Part shown: piece by piece, positions 45,078 to 54,905 of the stretch
Layout: each line of letters opens with the position of its first letter
Numbering within the stretch: the first letter of the stretch is position 1
Source of the DNA: an uncultured Flavobacteriaceae bacterium
GTDB taxonomy: Bacteria > Bacteroidota > Bacteroidia > Flavobacteriales > Flavobacteriaceae
Direction: 5' to 3'
Length of the DNA stretch: 64,000 nt
Assembly (NCBI GenBank): GCA_937959395.1
Contig: CALGLR010000035.1
Span: 16,561-80,560 of the forward strand
The notes under the pieces: model-generated
Databases searched by the model: none
Told to the model about the DNA's origin: nothing
The model's input: the letters and a program-made list of their open reading frames with translations, nothing else
Made by a program: the position numbers and the translations under genes

Positions 45078-46505
45078 ATGAGTAACACTGCGCAATCGGT
45101 ATGGAATAACTGTCTGGAATTTATAAAGGATAACATACAACCTCAAGCATACAAAACATGGTTTGAACCCATAATCGCAGTAAAACTCACAGATAATGCA
45201 TTAAGCGTACAAGTTCCAAGTAAATTTTTCTATGAATGGCTTGAAGAACATTATGTAAAAATTTTAAAAGTTGCATTACATAAAGAGTTGGGAGAAACTG
45301 CCAAATTGGTTTACATCATTAAGATGGAAAACACATATGGAAACAAGCAACCCTTTACTGAAAGGATTCCAAGCTCAAATAGATCTGGAGTAAAAGCTCA
45401 AGACGTTGATGTTCCTTTAAACAATAAAAATCCTCAATTACGTAACCCTTTTGTCATTCCTGGCATTAGAAATGTAAAAATTGAATCTCAACTAAATCCA
45501 AATTATAATTTTGATAATTTTTTAGAAGGAGATTCTAACCGTTTAGCAAGAAGTGCTGGATTAGCAGTGTCTTCTAAACCTGGTGGAACCTCTTTTAACC
45601 CTTTATTAATATTTGGAGGTGTTGGATTAGGAAAAACACATTTAGCACATGCTATAGGTGTTGATATTAAAGATAAATATCCTGAAAAAACAGTTTTATA
45701 TATTTCTGCTGAAAAATTTACACAGCAATATATAGATTCTGTCAAAAAAAATAACAGAAACGATTTTATTCACTTTTATCAGTTAATAGATGTTCTTGTT
45801 ATAGATGATGTACAATTTTTGTCTGGTAAATCTGGAACTCAAGACGTATTCTTCCATATATTTAATCATTTACATCAAAATGGCAAGCAAGTTATCCTAA
45901 CAAGTGATAAAGCTCCAGTAGACATGCAAGATATTGAGCAACGCTTATTATCTCGATTTAAATGGGGATTATCAGCAGAATTACAAACACCAGATTTTGA
46001 AACTCGTGTTTCTATATTAAAAAATAAGCTATACAGAGATGGTGTCGAAATACCAAACGATATTATTGAGTATGTTGCCAAAAACATAAAAACCAATATA
46101 CGCGAATTAGAAGGCGCTATTATTTCTCTTATTGCTCAATCTTCTTTTAATAAAAAAGAAGTAAACATTGATTTAGCGAAACAAGTGGTAGAGAAATTTG
46201 TAAAAAACACAAAACGCGAAGTTTCTATAGATTATATCCAAAAAGTAGTTTCAGATTATTTTCAAATGGATATAGACACCTTACAATCTAAAACAAGAAA
46301 ACGTCATATTGTACAAGCTAGACAATTAGCTATGTTTTTTGCAAAGAAGTTTACAAAAGCTTCTTTAGCAAGCATAGGTTCACAAATAGGAAAAAGAGAT
46401 CACGCAACAGTATTACACGCTTGCAAAACTGTAGATAATTTATCTTCTACAGATAAGCAATTCAGAAAATACGTTGAAGATCTAACTAAAAAACTTTCTG
46501 TATAA
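45078..46505 (+). CDS. dnaA: chromosomal replication initiator protein DnaA
   Basis: A 475-aa DnaA. Domain I covers residues 1-90 (WNNCLEFIKDNIQPQAYKTW). The AAA+ domain has NFLEGDSNRLA, Walker A GGVGLGKTHL near residue 180, and Walker B VLVIDDVQFL near 240; the C-terminal DNA-binding domain has the signature GKRDHATVLHACKTV. It opens chromosome replication at oriC. I found no cluster of TTATCCACA-type boxes in the 200 nt upstream, so the origin is not evident here. The LMW phosphatase gene follows at 33 nt. Confidence 0.97.
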   Translation: MSNTAQSVWNNCLEFIKDNIQPQAYKTWFEPIIAVKLTDNALSVQVPSKFFYEWLEEHYVKILKVALHKELGETAKLVYIIKMENTYGNKQPFTERIPSSNRSGVKAQDVDVPLNNKNPQLRNPFVIPGIRNVKIESQLNPNYNFDNFLEGDSNRLARSAGLAVSSKPGGTSFNPLLIFGGVGLGKTHLAHAIGVDIKDKYPEKTVLYISAEKFTQQYIDSVKKNNRNDFIHFYQLIDVLVIDDVQFLSGKSGTQDVFFHIFNHLHQNGKQVILTSDKAPVDMQDIEQRLLSRFKWGLSAELQTPDFETRVSILKNKLYRDGVEIPNDIIEYVAKNIKTNIRELEGAIISLIAQSSFNKKEVNIDLAKQVVEKFVKNTKREVSIDYIQKVVSDYFQMDIDTLQSKTRKRHIVQARQLAMFFAKKFTKASLASIGSQIGKRDHATVLHACKTVDNLSSTDKQFRKYVEDLTKKLSV

Positions 46506-46538
46506 ATTTTAAACTCCGTTTTTTTAGGAAAATAAATT

Positions 46539-46994
46539 ATGATTAATATTCTTATGGTATGCTTAGGGAACATCTGTCGTTCTCCCTTAGCGGAAGGTAT
46601 TCTTCAATCAAAGCTTCCTAAAGAAAAATTTTATGTGGATTCTGCTGGAACTGCAAATTATCATACTGGCAATAAACCAGATATAAGATCAATTGAAGTT
46701 GCTATAAGGCATGGTTTAAATATATCATCTCTTAAAGCCAGACAATTCAAAGTTTCTGATTTTGATGCCTTTGATTTTATTTATGTTATGGACAAATCTA
46801 ATTTAGAAAACGTATTAAAACTTTCTAGAAATAGTAAAGATAAAACTAAGGTGAGTTTAATTCTAAATGAAATTACTCCTAACGAAAATCTAGAAGTTCC
46901 TGACCCTTACTATGGAGGCGATAATGGGTTTGAAAACGTATATAAAATGCTGGATGAAGCATGTGATAAACTAGTAAAAAAACTAAACCCCTAA
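46539..46994 (+). CDS. low molecular weight protein-tyrosine phosphatase
   Basis: A 151-aa LMW-PTP. The P-loop is CLGNICRS (C8 to S15), matching CX5R, with nucleophile C8 and R14. The acid loop is VPDPYYGG near residue 127. It removes phosphate from tyrosine residues of cytoplasmic proteins; in other bacteria such enzymes reverse BY-kinases that control polysaccharide export. The neighbour pair dnaA-LMW-PTP is common in flavobacteria. Confidence 0.93.
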   Translation: MINILMVCLGNICRSPLAEGILQSKLPKEKFYVDSAGTANYHTGNKPDIRSIEVAIRHGLNISSLKARQFKVSDFDAFDFIYVMDKSNLENVLKLSRNSKDKTKVSLILNEITPNENLEVPDPYYGGDNGFENVYKMLDEACDKLVKKLNP

Positions 46995-47043
46995 CTTTTA
47001 CGTATATTTACCTCATACTAATCCATTTAACACCTAAAAAATA

Positions 47044-48423
47044 ATGAAAAAACTGCTATTCCTTTCACTTGCCCTATTATTATCTATTACAAATTATTCG
47101 CAAACAGTATTCCTAGATCTGGTAGCTTCCAATTTTTCTAATATTACTGAAATTGTAAACGCAGGAGATGATCGCCTTTTTGTTACTGAACAAGCTGGTA
47201 GAATACGAATTTTAAATACAGATGGTAGTAAATCCACTTTTCTTGATATTAGAAGCTTAGTTGGTTCTGGCGGTGAGCGTGGTTTATTAGGACTTGCTTT
47301 CGCTCCAGATTATGACACTACAGGTCGATTTTATGTAAACTACACAGACCGGTCAAGTAACCCTCAACATACCGTAATTGCAAGATATACTGTGAGTTCT
47401 AATCCAGACGTAGCAAATACTAATGAAACCATTTTATTAAGAATTGAACAACCATTCTCTAATCATAACGGTGGTAAAATATTATTTGGTCCAGATGACA
47501 ACCTGTACATAGGCATGGGAGACGGTGGCTCTGGTGGAGACCCTCGAAATAACTCTCAAGATCCAGACGAATTATTAGGTAAATTATTGAGAATAGATGT
47601 AAGTGGAGCAACTTACACCAACCCACCTGGAAACCCATATTTATCTGGAGGAGGTCAACCAGAAATTTATGCTATTGGTTTAAGAAACCCTTGGAGAATG
47701 TCTTTTGACAGTGTAACCAATGATTTATGGATTGCTGATGTTGGACAAAATGCATGGGATGAAGTTAATGTTGTAGATTCTTCTACTCCTGGTTTAAACT
47801 ATGGTTGGAGATGCTACGAAGGATTAAGTCCTTTTAACAATGGAGGAAGTTGTCCGCCATTCGCAAACACAGTAGAGCCCGTTACTCAATACAGTATCTC
47901 TGGTGGTAGTAGTAGATGTTCTATAACTGGTGGCTATGTGTATAGAGGTTCTACTTATCCTAGTTTCGTAGGAAAATATTTCTACGGGGATTTTTGTAGT
48001 CAAGAAATAGGGATTTTAACCAATAATAGTGGTAATTGGACTGCTGAATATCAAACACCTAATAATGCTGATGGCTGGAGAACATTTGGAGAAGATAATA
48101 ATGGTGAACTCTATGTAACTGGTGGCTCTAGGATATATCAACTTACAGATCCTAATTTAAGTGCTTCAGAATTTTCTGAACACAATTTTAAGTTATACCC
48201 TAATCCTGCAGACAACTCTGTAAATATTGATTTTGGATTAAAATATAGCAAAATAAATAATGTAAGTATACTTAATATACAAGGTCAAAGAGTGATTAAT
48301 ACACCAACTAAATCTCAACAAAAAATAACTATTTCTACTGAATCTTTAGTTAGCGGAATATATCTTATAGAATTATCTTCTAACGAAGGTTTTAAAAGTG
48401 TAGAAAAATTGGTAATTAAATAA
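47044..48423 (+). CDS. secreted PQQ-type glucose/sorbosone dehydrogenase with T9SS sorting domain
   Basis: A 459-aa protein with a signal peptide (MKKLLFLSLALLLSITNYSQ) and a six-bladed beta-propeller of the soluble glucose/sorbosone dehydrogenase (GSDH) family. Conserved pieces are ERGLLGLAFAPDY, HNGGKILFGPDDNLYIGMGDGG with the catalytic His, and YAIGLRNPWRMSFD. The C-terminal 75 residues are a T9SS domain (FKLYPNPADNSVNID ... LVIK). It likely oxidises sugars outside the cell, with PQQ if available. It ends immediately before the ATG of the methyltransferase gene (no gap), so it sits within the dnaA-linked housekeeping set. Confidence 0.88.
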   Translation: MKKLLFLSLALLLSITNYSQTVFLDLVASNFSNITEIVNAGDDRLFVTEQAGRIRILNTDGSKSTFLDIRSLVGSGGERGLLGLAFAPDYDTTGRFYVNYTDRSSNPQHTVIARYTVSSNPDVANTNETILLRIEQPFSNHNGGKILFGPDDNLYIGMGDGGSGGDPRNNSQDPDELLGKLLRIDVSGATYTNPPGNPYLSGGGQPEIYAIGLRNPWRMSFDSVTNDLWIADVGQNAWDEVNVVDSSTPGLNYGWRCYEGLSPFNNGGSCPPFANTVEPVTQYSISGGSSRCSITGGYVYRGSTYPSFVGKYFYGDFCSQEIGILTNNSGNWTAEYQTPNNADGWRTFGEDNNGELYVTGGSRIYQLTDPNLSASEFSEHNFKLYPNPADNSVNIDFGLKYSKINNVSILNIQGQRVINTPTKSQQKITISTESLVSGIYLIELSSNEGFKSVEKLVIK

Positions 48424-49146
48424 ATGACTAATACATTCGGAAAACTTTATCTTATTCCAACCACCTTAGGAGAAACCAATCCTTTAAATGTTTTACCGAA
48501 TACAGTAAAAGAAAAAATTGAACAAATAAATATTTTCATTGTAGAAAATGAAAAAACAGCTAGGCGCTTTATTAAAAATATTGCGCCTAGTAAAGTTCAA
48601 TCCCATTTAAAATTATTTCCTTTAAATAAATTTACAGACATTAACGAGCTACCTTCTTATCTTTCCCCTTGCAAGGAAGGCGTAAATGTTGGTTTAATAT
48701 CTGAAGCTGGTTGCCCAGGTGTTGCAGATCCTGGTGCTGAAGTCGTAAAAATTGCACATCAAGAAAATATTAAAGTAGTACCCTTAGTTGGGCCTTCTTC
48801 TATTTTACTAGCAATGATGAGCTCTGGAATGAATGGTCAAAGCTTTGCTTTTAATGGTTATTTACCAATAGATAAACAAGAACGTAAGCATGAGATTAAA
48901 CGTTTAGAACGCTTATCTTATGACTACGATCAATCTCAATTATTTATTGAAACGCCTTACAGAAATAATAAGATGTTAGAAGATTTATGCAACACATTAA
49001 ATGGCAATACAGATATATGTATAGCTTGCGATATTACTCTTCCTACTGAATATATAAAAACAATGACTGCTAACGATTGGAAGAAACAAAAAAGTGTCGA
49101 TCTTCATAAAAGACCAACACTTTTTATAATTCACAAAAGTCACTAA
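48424..49146 (+). CDS. SAM-dependent methyltransferase of the RsmI/tetrapyrrole methylase type
   Basis: A 240-aa methyltransferase related to RsmI, which methylates the 2'-hydroxyl of C1402 in 16S rRNA. Motifs are GKLYLIPTTLGE at the N-terminus, VGLISEAGCPGVADPGAEVV near residue 80, and VPLVGPSSILLAMMSSGMNG near 118. It is shorter than E. coli RsmI, as usual for this Bacteroidetes form. It begins directly at the stop of the sugar dehydrogenase gene. Confidence 0.88.
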   Translation: MTNTFGKLYLIPTTLGETNPLNVLPNTVKEKIEQINIFIVENEKTARRFIKNIAPSKVQSHLKLFPLNKFTDINELPSYLSPCKEGVNVGLISEAGCPGVADPGAEVVKIAHQENIKVVPLVGPSSILLAMMSSGMNGQSFAFNGYLPIDKQERKHEIKRLERLSYDYDQSQLFIETPYRNNKMLEDLCNTLNGNTDICIACDITLPTEYIKTMTANDWKKQKSVDLHKRPTLFIIHKSH

Positions 49147-49174
49147 TTATTTTTTACTGAATTTAGAAAGATTA

Positions 49175-49849
49175 TTAAGCTTTCATAAAAACCTTAGCTT
49201 TTCTATTTGGTTCTATACTAGAAGTATCAAACCCAGAAAAACGTTTCATATACTCTGCTACAGACGTACCAAGACCATCTTTAAAACAATTCTTACCGTA
49301 GCTTCTTAAATATTTTTTCACATTTCCTGGTCCTCCTAAATGCGCTGCAGCTAAAATTCCAGACTCAGTTATTTTCACCCCTTTAATATAGCTTCCAACG
49401 AATCGCTTAATTTCACGACGTAAAATCCACTTGTTACGCTCTGTATTTGCTATAAATGCTTTTTCTTGTAGTTCTGGCGTACTTAAAAATGCTTTCGCAT
49501 CGTTAATTCCAATCATTTTTAAAGTACTCTTACCAAATTGATACTTTCCTAAATAGCCAAATTTATTAACTATAAAATAATTGTTTTGAGATTCTTTAAA
49601 CCCTAAAGCTTCTTTAAAACCTATAAACGATTTTCCCAGCTGAGGTGTAAACTCATCCTTATTTAATAATATCGCTAAATCTTGAGCAGACGGTGCTTTA
49701 AGATTATAATCTAAGGTCAACCCTTTCGTAGAATAGTTGTTTTTTAAACTATTCGATAAGGTAGGTACACTTGAGGCGATTGATAATGATGTTAAAATAG
49801 AAATCGCAAGTGTTAAAAAAACAAAACTTGTTATACTCTTATTATTCAT
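49175..49849 (-). CDS. secreted lysozyme-like/peptidoglycan-associated protein
   Basis: A 224-aa protein with an N-terminal signal or anchor (SITSFVFLTLAISILTSLSI). The middle resembles the lysozyme-like transglycosylase fold: ALGFKESQNNYFIVNKFG then LGKYQFGKSTLKMIGI, with a possible catalytic Glu in FKES, and later GILAAAHLGGPGNVKKYL. It probably binds or cleaves peptidoglycan. It converges on the methyltransferase gene with a short gap and is separate from the leftward genes upstream. Confidence 0.7.
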   Translation of the reverse strand: MNNKSITSFVFLTLAISILTSLSIASSVPTLSNSLKNNYSTKGLTLDYNLKAPSAQDLAILLNKDEFTPQLGKSFIGFKEALGFKESQNNYFIVNKFGYLGKYQFGKSTLKMIGINDAKAFLSTPELQEKAFIANTERNKWILRREIKRFVGSYIKGVKITESGILAAAHLGGPGNVKKYLRSYGKNCFKDGLGTSVAEYMKRFSGFDTSSIEPNRKAKVFMKA

Positions 49850-49960
49850 AATATCTTGATTTAAAAGACCTTTAGTTATCTATAATAGATAGATCTTGAA
49901 TTTCAGTGTGCAAAATTACATGGTTTTCTTAGATATTAAAAATTAATCGTTTAAATACGG

Positions 49961-50878
49961 TTAAAAGTATATGGGCAGAAGCTTTATGTCATTTTCACCG
50001 ATGAACTCCACAGTAGGAAATGGGATTTTTATAGTATTAAAGACGCTAAAAAAGGTCTTTAAAGTATTAGATTTTGTTTTAATTCTTGTTAGATCAATGT
50101 CTAAACTTAGATAAAACTGACGTTTCCTATCTTGATTTTGAAACGCAAAAATGGTTGTGTCTTTATTACTTGTAAGTAATCCATCAACACTATAACCTAA
50201 TGCTACATTTAACCATTTAGGTAATTTAGTACTAGGAAAAAAAGAATGCAAATTAGCACTTAGCCAATATGTTTGTCCGTTATAGTCTTTCAAAATCTGT
50301 TCTAAAAAGCGATCTCCTAGTGTATTTGGGCGTTGTGAAGCATATCGAGTTTGATGAAATGAATACTTTAATTGAAGCCGTTGTTCTTTCCATAATAATT
50401 CTTGTCCAACATAAAATCCAGCTCCTATTGCATTAGCCCCCATATCACTCCATGAAAACCCCCATTCATCAGAAAAACCATCAAAAACCTCAACTATGGT
50501 TAAAAAACTAAATCCTAATGTTGCACCATATATTAATTGGTGTTTTTCACTTACACCGCTCCACTTTAAAACCTGTGCTCCATATTTACCAATTTGATAA
50601 GATGAGTACAGATGTCCTAATTTATCCATTTGGAGCCATTCATTACTATCATTAATGATATGAAACTTAGATTGCTTAAAATCACTATACCATAATTGGT
50701 TTAAACCTAGAAGAGTGATTCCAGCTATTAGACTTTCAGAAATAACTATAGCATTACGTTTGGGTTTATTAAGCGTGTCACTTACCTTAAAAAAATGGTT
50801 TATTTTAGATTGTGAAAAAGAAAAATTAATAGCTAGAAGAATAAAACAAGTGACAATTTGTTGCTTCAGACTCATCAT
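49961..50878 (-). CDS. DUF2279 family protein
   Basis: A 305-aa secreted or membrane protein with a signal peptide ending near FSFSQS. The DUF2279 core is visible: LWYSDFKQSKFHIINDSNEWLQ, MDKLGHLYSSYQIGKYGAQ and DMGANAIGAGFYVGQ. No function has been shown for the family. It starts 8 nt after the mltG stop and is likely co-transcribed with mltG, the GNAT gene and dapF. Confidence 0.82.
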   Translation of the reverse strand: MMSLKQQIVTCFILLAINFSFSQSKINHFFKVSDTLNKPKRNAIVISESLIAGITLLGLNQLWYSDFKQSKFHIINDSNEWLQMDKLGHLYSSYQIGKYGAQVLKWSGVSEKHQLIYGATLGFSFLTIVEVFDGFSDEWGFSWSDMGANAIGAGFYVGQELLWKEQRLQLKYSFHQTRYASQRPNTLGDRFLEQILKDYNGQTYWLSANLHSFFPSTKLPKWLNVALGYSVDGLLTSNKDTTIFAFQNQDRKRQFYLSLDIDLTRIKTKSNTLKTFFSVFNTIKIPFPTVEFIGENDIKLLPIYF

Positions 50879-50885
50879 AATTATT

Positions 50886-51917
50886 CTATTGACGACTTAT
50901 CCAATTAACATACTCCTGTCTATTTCTATTATGCTGAGAAAGTGTTTTAGCGAATTTATGGTATCCAAAATTTTTCACATCGGCTACAAAATAGTAGTAA
51001 CTATGTTTTTCTGAATTTAATACGGCATTAATAGCTGAGACGTCTGGCATAGCTATTGGTCCTGGAGGCAAACCAGGATATTTGTATGTATTGTAAGGAG
51101 AATCTACTTCTAAGTGTTTATAAAGCACACGTTTGATAACCTTTTTAAAATTATTTTCAGATTTTTTAACAGCGTATATTACAGTAGGGTCAGCTTGTAA
51201 AGCCATTTTTCGTTTTAATCTATTTAAATACACACCAGAAACCCTTGGTCGCTCATCTACTTTAGCCGTTTCCTTTTGGACTATAGAGGCTAGTGTATAG
51301 ACTTCCTCTTTCGTTAAATTAAGCGCCTTAGCTTTTTCTTTTCTATTAGAATTCCAAAATCTAGAGTATTCTTTAACCATTTTATCTCTAAATGTTTCAG
51401 GAGAAGTATTCCAAAAAAACTCATAACTATTAGGGATATACATTCCTAAAGCTGTTTCAGTATTAAAATTATTTTTCTTTAAAAAGTTCTCATTCAACAT
51501 CACATTTATTAGAGAGGTACTATCTGCTTCTATTTGCTCGGCTACTCTACCAGCTAAATCTTGAATTGTTTCTTGATTATTAAAAGATACTTTTATAGGT
51601 AAGTTTTTACTACGTATTGAATTAATAATATCATTATTACTCATTCCTTTCTTTATAAGAAATCGACCAGCTTTAACATTTCTATTGTACTTCTTTCTAT
51701 CTGCTAAAGCATCAAAAGATTCAATATCTATTAATAAAGGTTTTAATTGCGCTCTCACATCCTCATATTTAGAATGACTAGGCACCGCGACATAAACACT
51801 TTCTTTATTAAACACCGTATTTGGCTGAAACATTGCATTATATACAAAATACGAAAAGTAAGCCGCTATTGCCAGGCCTATAAATACAATTGCCAAAAGA
51901 ATCTTTTTTATATACAT
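50886..51917 (-). CDS. mltG: endolytic transglycosylase MltG
   Basis: A 343-aa inner-membrane enzyme that cleaves nascent glycan strands and helps set chain length. One N-terminal TM helix (residues 5-26) is followed by a LysM-like part and the YceG domain: EVYTLASIVQKETAK with the catalytic Glu, RVSGVYLNRLKRKMALQADPT, and YNTYKYPGLPPGPIAMP. The start overlaps the preceding GNAT gene stop by 1 nt. Confidence 0.93.
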   Translation of the reverse strand: MYIKKILLAIVFIGLAIAAYFSYFVYNAMFQPNTVFNKESVYVAVPSHSKYEDVRAQLKPLLIDIESFDALADRKKYNRNVKAGRFLIKKGMSNNDIINSIRSKNLPIKVSFNNQETIQDLAGRVAEQIEADSTSLINVMLNENFLKKNNFNTETALGMYIPNSYEFFWNTSPETFRDKMVKEYSRFWNSNRKEKAKALNLTKEEVYTLASIVQKETAKVDERPRVSGVYLNRLKRKMALQADPTVIYAVKKSENNFKKVIKRVLYKHLEVDSPYNTYKYPGLPPGPIAMPDVSAINAVLNSEKHSYYYFVADVKNFGYHKFAKTLSQHNRNRQEYVNWISRQ

Positions 51918-52441
51918 TAGTTATTTATAAGTTGAAATAAATATTCATTTTTATACTTTCCGTTTACTAAATTCCAATCGTTTTTTAAACCGACCTGTTC
52001 AAAACCTTGGTTGGAAAATAATTTTATACTGGGTTTATTTTCTTCAGAAATATTGCAATATAATTGATGTAACTCTAAATGATCAAAACAATAATTAGTT
52101 AGTAATTTAAGTGCTTCTTTTCCGTAACCTTGTTGTCTATTTTGATTGGCTTGAATTAAAATGCCAATACCAGCTCTTTTATTTTTAGCATCAAAATCAA
52201 AAAGATCAATCAAACCTATACTCAAGTTATCATTATTACATATTACCAAACGTAATTGTTTAATTTCATAAATGTCTTTATGCGCTTGTTCTAAATATTG
52301 TTTTATTAAAAATCGAGAATACGGCGTTACAGTATTACTTACCTCCCATATCGTTTCATCGTTCTCTATGGAATAAATAAAATCTAAATCTTCAGGTTCT
52401 AAAGCTCGTAAATAGATATGATCACCTTTTAATGTTACCAT
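51917..52441 (-). CDS. GNAT family N-acetyltransferase (RimJ/RimL-like)
   Basis: A 174-aa acetyltransferase of the RimJ/RimL-type subgroup: LRALEPEDLDFIYSIEND at the N-terminus, then QGYGKEALKLLTNYCFDHL, and the CoA helix with ENKPSIKLFSNQGFEQVG. The acceptor is unknown. It overlaps dapF upstream and mltG downstream by one base each, so it is the second gene of the dapF operon. Confidence 0.88.
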   Translation of the reverse strand: MVTLKGDHIYLRALEPEDLDFIYSIENDETIWEVSNTVTPYSRFLIKQYLEQAHKDIYEIKQLRLVICNNDNLSIGLIDLFDFDAKNKRAGIGILIQANQNRQQGYGKEALKLLTNYCFDHLELHQLYCNISEENKPSIKLFSNQGFEQVGLKNDWNLVNGKYKNEYLFQLINN

Positions 52442-53214
52442 TATATTTCCCCTTTAAAAACTTGAGTTGCTGGTCCGATAAGCCAAATATTATTGTAATC
52501 GCTACCTTTTTTTTCAAAACGCACCTTTAATTCTCCACCTTGAGTTTTTAAAATAATTTGTTCACCAAGAACTTCTCCTTTATGATGCATTGCAATGGCT
52601 GCAGCTGTAACTCCAGTTCCACACGATAAGGTTTCATCTTCTACTCCACGCTCGTAAGTTCGTATTGCAAAAGTATCATCATTAATTTTACTAACGAAAT
52701 TCACATTACTTCCCGCTTCATTATATGGAGCTCCATAACGAATTTTGGCTCCTAAACTCTTAACGTCCATCGTTTCAAGTGCAGATTCTATTTGTACATG
52801 ATGCGGAGATCCTGTATTTAAAAAGAAATGTGTATTATGATCTTCTATTACAGCTACATCTTGCATTTGCAATTCAACACTACCCTCTTTAATTATCGCA
52901 TTATGTAAACCGTCTATAGCATTAAAGGAAGTTGTTTTGTCTATAATATTAAGAAATTTAGCAAAAGCTACGATACACCGTCCGCCATTGCCACACATAC
53001 TACTTTGGTTTCCATCTGCATTAAAATAAACCATTTTAAAATCACTATTTTCATCATTTTCAAGTAGAATTAAACCATCCGCACCAATGCCAAAACGTCT
53101 ATCACATAAATGAGCTGTTAGTTTGGTATCCTTTTTGTTGTAGGTATTCTTCCTATTGTCAATAATAACAAAGTCGTTTCCTGTGCCCTGGTATTTATAA
53201 AAAGTATGTGTCAT
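52441..53214 (-). CDS. dapF: diaminopimelate epimerase
   Basis: A 257-aa epimerase that converts LL- to meso-diaminopimelate for peptidoglycan and lysine. The start is ATG at 53214 (MTHTFYKYQGTGNDFVIID); the upstream ATG at 53247 adds an unrelated tail. The catalytic cysteines are in MCGNGGRC and LSCGTGVTAAA, and the substrate segment is GSPHHVQI. It begins the dapF-GNAT-mltG-DUF2279 unit and diverges from htrA. Confidence 0.95.
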   Translation of the reverse strand: MTHTFYKYQGTGNDFVIIDNRKNTYNKKDTKLTAHLCDRRFGIGADGLILLENDENSDFKMVYFNADGNQSSMCGNGGRCIVAFAKFLNIIDKTTSFNAIDGLHNAIIKEGSVELQMQDVAVIEDHNTHFFLNTGSPHHVQIESALETMDVKSLGAKIRYGAPYNEAGSNVNFVSKINDDTFAIRTYERGVEDETLSCGTGVTAAAIAMHHKGEVLGEQIILKTQGGELKVRFEKKGSDYNNIWLIGPATQVFKGEI

Positions 53215-53351
53215 TAATATAAAAATAAGACGACAAAGATAGTACATTTTGAATATTTAAAGCCATGTTAAATACGAGTTAAAATTGTATAAGGCATTCA
53301 ATAAAAAATTAAATTTAAACGTTAACTTATTAATTCTAAACTATTATTTTT

Positions 53352-54758
53352 ATGAAAAAGATTTTATCGCTGGTTATGGTTTCGGTATTAGGAGGAGCAA
53401 TAACCCTTGGAGCTTACAAAGCTTTTATTGAAAAAGAACAAAAAATTGTTGTTACAGAATCTAAACCTGTTTCTTCATTTATTCCTACAAATTATAAAAC
53501 AACTAATACTAATTTTACTGCAGAAAACATAGATTTTACATCGGCTGCAGAGAAAACAGTTCATGCTGTTGTTCACGTTAAAAATGTAACAACTAGTACT
53601 GGACAGCCTACGCTACAGGATTTATTTATGGGTCGTGTACCTCAACGTAAACAAATGGGATCTGGTAGTGGTGTTATTATTTCACCTGATGGTTATATAA
53701 TTACCAATAACCATGTTATTGATGGTTCAGAAAAGTTGAGTGTTACTTTAAATAATAACAAAACTTACGAAGCAACAATAGTAGGTACAGACAGTAAAAC
53801 AGATATTGCACTATTAAAAATAGAATCAGACTCTGACCTGCCATATACAACCTTTGGAAATAGTGATTCTGTAAAAATAGGAGAATGGGTACTCGCAGTA
53901 GGAAACCCTTTTAATTTAACCTCTACTGTTACTGCAGGAATTATTAGTGCAAAATCTAGAGATTTATCTGGGCAAAGTAACCAATCATTCCTCCAAACAG
54001 ATGCCGCTGTAAACCCTGGGAATTCTGGTGGCGCGTTAGTTAATAAAAACGGAGAATTAGTAGGTATTAATACTGCTATTACTTCTCAAACAGGATCTTA
54101 CATAGGCTATTCTTTTGCTGTTCCAAGTAATATTGCTCGAAAAGTAATAGAAGACATTATGGAGTTTGGAAATGTACAGAATGGAATATTAGGAGTTAGA
54201 GGTGGCTCACTTAATAGCGCATCTGCAGAAAAACTTGGAGTTGGAGAAACTGAAGGGTTTTATGTTGATGATGTCGATGAAGATACTGGAGCTGATGCTG
54301 CAGGAATACAGAGCGGGGATATTATTAAGAAAATAGACAATATTAATATTAAGAAATTCTCAGACTTAAGAGGTTATTTAGATACGAAACGCCCTAATGA
54401 TGTTGTAAATGTAAGTCTATTGCGTAACGGAGTACAAAAATATGTAAGTGTTACTTTGTTAAAAAACAACACGTTAACACTACCTAATATTGGGATAATT
54501 AAAAATGCAAAAGCTAAAGACCTTAGAGATTTTAAAGTAAAAAAAGGCGTTAAAATTACTAGATTAGCTGGAGGATATGATCGATATTTAAGAAGCGAAG
54601 GAGTAAATGAGGGAGATATTATTACCACTATTAATAATATTGAAGTTAATTCCGTAGAAGAAGTTCAAGAAATTATTAAGAATAGAGATCCATACCAACC
54701 TTTAAGTGTTATCATAGTAAATAAAAAAGGTGAAGTTAATCGTTACGGATTAAGATAA
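53352..54758 (+). CDS. HtrA/DegP-type serine protease
   Basis: A 468-aa periplasmic protease and chaperone for misfolded envelope proteins. The N-terminal signal anchor is MVSVLGGAITLGAYKAF. The trypsin-like domain has the triad in NNHVID (His), SKTDIALLK (Asp) and NPGNSGGAL (Ser). Two PDZ domains follow (about 270-360 and 380-468), the first with NGILGVRGG and the second more diverged. Single gene, diverging from dapF, with a terminator at its end. Confidence 0.94.
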   Translation: MKKILSLVMVSVLGGAITLGAYKAFIEKEQKIVVTESKPVSSFIPTNYKTTNTNFTAENIDFTSAAEKTVHAVVHVKNVTTSTGQPTLQDLFMGRVPQRKQMGSGSGVIISPDGYIITNNHVIDGSEKLSVTLNNNKTYEATIVGTDSKTDIALLKIESDSDLPYTTFGNSDSVKIGEWVLAVGNPFNLTSTVTAGIISAKSRDLSGQSNQSFLQTDAAVNPGNSGGALVNKNGELVGINTAITSQTGSYIGYSFAVPSNIARKVIEDIMEFGNVQNGILGVRGGSLNSASAEKLGVGETEGFYVDDVDEDTGADAAGIQSGDIIKKIDNINIKKFSDLRGYLDTKRPNDVVNVSLLRNGVQKYVSVTLLKNNTLTLPNIGIIKNAKAKDLRDFKVKKGVKITRLAGGYDRYLRSEGVNEGDIITTINNIEVNSVEEVQEIIKNRDPYQPLSVIIVNKKGEVNRYGLR

Positions 54759-54782
54759 TTCTAAAAAGATCATAAAAAAATT

Positions 54783-54814
54783 AAAGCACTTAAGAGCAAT
54801 CTTAAGTGCTTTTC
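54783..54814 (+). terminator. rho-independent terminator after htrA
   Basis: AAAGCACTTAAGA (54783-54795) pairs with TCTTAAGTGCTTT (54800-54812) around GCAA, followed by T-rich sequence. Confidence 0.9.
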
Positions 54815-54855
54815 GCTTTTTGTCGAAAAAGTTTTACGAAAACGATTGAAATATC

Positions 54856-54863
54856 TACTTTTG
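54856..54863 (+). promoter_or_regulatory. candidate -7 promoter element for the GAPDH gene
   Basis: TACTTTTG is a full TAnnTTTG match, 42 nt before the ATG at 54906. It supports that start, because the earlier TTG at 54846 would lie upstream of the transcript. Confidence 0.55.
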
Positions 54864-54905
54864 CAAAAAATTTACAACAACAACAACACACTAAAAAACA
54901 AAACA

